This document shows, piece after piece, positions 62,562 to 64,000 of a stretch of DNA of 64,000 nt. Every line of letters starts with the position of its first letter. Position 1 is the stretch's first letter. The notes under the pieces were generated by a model that saw only the letters and a program-made list of their open reading frames with translations, made no database searches and had not been told where the DNA came from. The position numbers and the translations under genes were made by a program. Origin of the DNA: Mesorhizobium sp. NZP2298 (GTDB lineage Bacteria; Pseudomonadota; Alphaproteobacteria; Rhizobiales; Rhizobiaceae); assembly GCF_013170825.1 (NCBI RefSeq), contig NZ_CP033365.1, positions 1,674,001 through 1,738,000 of the forward strand. Direction: 5' to 3'.

Positions 62562-63476
62562 ATGGTCGAGCGCACTCCGTTCCTCAATGTCTTCACGCAC
62601 CTGATCCTGTTCATCGGCTTCGTCTTCTGCATCGCGCCGTTCGTGGTCGTTGCGATCGCCGCGTCGCACAATCTCCGGGATGTCAACGATGTGCCGATGT
62701 CGCTGCTGCCGGGCAGCGACTTCTGGGTCAATATCAAGACCGCCTGGACGACGGCAGACCTCGGCCCCAAGCTGCTCAACAGCTTCATCATGGCGGCAGG
62801 CGTGGCCGCCGGCAAAGTGATCATCTCGGCGCTCACCGCCTTCTCGATCGTCTACTTCCGCTATCCTGGGCGCACCTTCATCTTCTGGCTGATCTTCGTG
62901 ACGTTGATGCTGCCACTGGAGGTGCGCATCGTGCCGACCTACGCGGTCGTTGCCAATGTGCTGTCGCCCTATCAGGCCATTCTGGACGTGACCGGCCTGA
63001 GCTGGCTGATCGAGAAGGTGTCGGGCGTGCAGGTCTCGCTCAGCCTCGGGCTGCTCAATTCCTATACCGGGCTGATCATGCCGCTGATCGCCACGGCCAC
63101 CGGCACGTTTCTCTACCGGCAATTCTTCCTGACGGTGCCGGATGAACTGACCGAGGCGGCGCGCATGGACGGCGCCGGGGCGCTGCGGTTCTTCATCGAT
63201 ATCCTGTTGCCGCTGTCGCGCAACAACATGGCGGCACTTGGCACCATCATGTTCCTGTGGGCCTGGAACCAGTATCTGTGGCCGCTGCTCATCACCACCG
63301 ACCAGTCGCACGCGACGGCGGTCACCGAGCTCAAGCAACTGATCCCCAATGTCGGCGGCATTCCGGAATGGAACATCGCGATGGCCGGGACGCTCATCGT
63401 CATGCTGCCGCCGCTGATCGTCGTGGTGCTGATGCAGCGCTGGTTCGTGCGCGGTCTGATCGCCACCGAGAAATAA
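62562..63476 (+). CDS. ugpE: sn-Glycerol-3-phosphate ABC transporter permease UgpE
   Basis: Second permease of 304 residues and about six spans, with the EAA loop [27 protein letters not shown] (cited in part: [16 protein letters not shown]). It forms a heterodimer with UgpA. The start at 62562 follows GAGATCGCC. The ATPase gene ugpC follows 11 bases later. Confidence 0.93.
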   Translation: MVERTPFLNVFTHLILFIGFVFCIAPFVVVAIAASHNLRDVNDVPMSLLPGSDFWVNIKTAWTTADLGPKLLNSFIMAAGVAAGKVIISALTAFSIVYFRYPGRTFIFWLIFVTLMLPLEVRIVPTYAVVANVLSPYQAILDVTGLSWLIEKVSGVQVSLSLGLLNSYTGLIMPLIATATGTFLYRQFFLTVPDELTEAARMDGAGALRFFIDILLPLSRNNMAALGTIMFLWAWNQYLWPLLITTDQSHATAVTELKQLIPNVGGIPEWNIAMAGTLIVMLPPLIVVVLMQRWFVRGLIATEK

Positions 63477-63487
63477 GAGGAGACAAG

Positions 63488-64000
63488 ATGGCCTCCATCG
63501 CAATACGCGGCGTCAAGAAGAACTACGCCAAGACGCAGGTCGTGCACGGTGTCGACCTCGACTTCGCCTCGGGCGAATTCGTCGTCATCCTCGGGCCTTC
63601 CGGCTGCGGCAAGTCCACGCTGCTGCGCATGATCGCGGGGCTGGAAGAGATTTCCGATGGCGAGATCGCGATCGACGGCACTGTCGTCAACAGGCTGGAA
63701 CCACGCGAGCGCAGCTGCGCCATGGTGTTCCAGAACTACGCGCTCTATCCGCATATGAGCGTGGCCCAGAACATCGGCTATTCACTCAAGGTCGCCGGCG
63801 TGCCCTCGGCTGAGCGCATGCAGCGGATCCAGGCGGTCGCCCGCACTTTGGAGCTCGAACATCTGCTCGACCGCAAGCCTATGGCGCTTTCCGGCGGCCA
63901 GCGTCAGCGCGTCGCCATGGGCCGCGCGATGATCCGCGAACCGAAGGTGTTCCTGTTCGACGAACCGCTGTCCAATCTCGACGCCAAGCTGCGTGTGCAG
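63488..64000 (+). CDS. ugpC: sn-Glycerol-3-phosphate ABC transporter ATP-binding protein UgpC (3' end beyond window)
   Basis: First 171 codons of the transporter ATPase; the gene runs off the right edge. Walker [12 protein letters not shown], the Q-loop [12 protein letters not shown], signature [15 protein letters not shown] and Walker [16 protein letters not shown] are present, so the nucleotide-binding core is intact as far as visible. The MalK/UgpC-type C-terminal regulatory domain is expected beyond 64000. AGAGGAGACAAG before 63488 is a strong ribosome site. Confidence 0.93.
   Translation, partial: MASIAIRGVKKNYAKTQVVHGVDLDFASGEFVVILGPSGCGKSTLLRMIAGLEEISDGEIAIDGTVVNRLEPRERSCAMVFQNYALYPHMSVAQNIGYSLKVAGVPSAERMQRIQAVARTLELEHLLDRKPMALSGGQRQRVAMGRAMIREPKVFLFDEPLSNLDAKLRVQ

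Overview
The window is high-GC chromosomal DNA whose gene content and order fit a Rhizobiales alphaproteobacterium, most likely Mesorhizobium. Pointers are the aroK-aroB-CBS block with xerD-accA opposite, bolA facing a J-domain gene and cobST, the argH-lptM-lysA-TIGR02302 chain next to tlpA, ftsEX beside hpt-cpdR, a SAM-II riboswitch in front of metX, and several short palindromic repeat families between genes. The genus is inferred from recall of such neighbourhoods, not from a database search. No phage, insertion sequence, CRISPR array, conjugation or toxin/defence genes were seen. It reads as core chromosome.

Layout. 0-7 kb: a DeoR-type regulator, tRNA-Arg(CCT), an M20 amidohydrolase, a D,D-carboxypeptidase followed closely by a CobW-type GTPase, then TusA and an L,D-transpeptidase on the other strand. 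7-15.4 kb: small membrane protein-xerD-accA on minus; aroK-aroB-CBS protein on plus; a large palindromic repeat; a secreted alpha/beta hydrolase; an orphan thiamine-diphosphate enzyme. 15.4-22.5 kb: bolA facing a J-domain protein, then the cobaltochelatase genes cobS and cobT with a phytase-like exported protein overlapping cobT; on minus, rpmB, a queuosine-precursor transporter with a possible preQ1 riboswitch, and a spermidine-synthase-like protein. 22.5-30.2 kb: DUF3108 protein, EamA transporter and lysoplasmalogenase, DUF985 cupin, gloB, a methyltransferase, an SbmA/ABCD-like half transporter with a degenerate ATPase domain, and a DUF1194 protein.

30.2-38.4 kb: metX-metW on minus under a SAM-II riboswitch plus terminator; hisC and prephenate dehydrogenase on plus; DUF2125 and a PfkB kinase on minus; ChaC-like cyclotransferase; aldo/keto reductase. 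38.4-49.5 kb: LysE exporter with a strong leader hairpin, PlsC-type acyltransferase, a LysR regulator facing an AhpD-like/DUF1348/PPOX cluster, YdcF protein, ftsEX, an anchored Rhizobiales protein, hpt, cpdR, another DMT transporter, LysR and VOC genes. 49.5-57 kb: the minus-strand chain argH, lptM, lysA, a threonine-dehydratase-like gene and the TIGR02302 protein, with tlpA diverging. 57-64 kb: an MHYT-PAS-GGDEF-EAL protein and the sn-glycerol-3-phosphate ABC operon ugpBAEC, cut by the window edge inside ugpC.

Functionally the window covers cell-envelope work (carboxypeptidase, L,D-transpeptidase, FtsEX, LptM, PlsC), amino-acid synthesis (shikimate, Met, His, Tyr, Lys, Arg), B12 cobalt insertion and cell-cycle control (CpdR). 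The most interesting signals are regulatory RNA and repeat structures: a candidate compact preQ1 pseudoknot that would use the start codon as a pairing strand, the metX attenuator, phased repeats in two divergent promoter regions, and a long leader hairpin before lysE. One protein, the CBS gene after aroB, appears to have lost its membrane domain.
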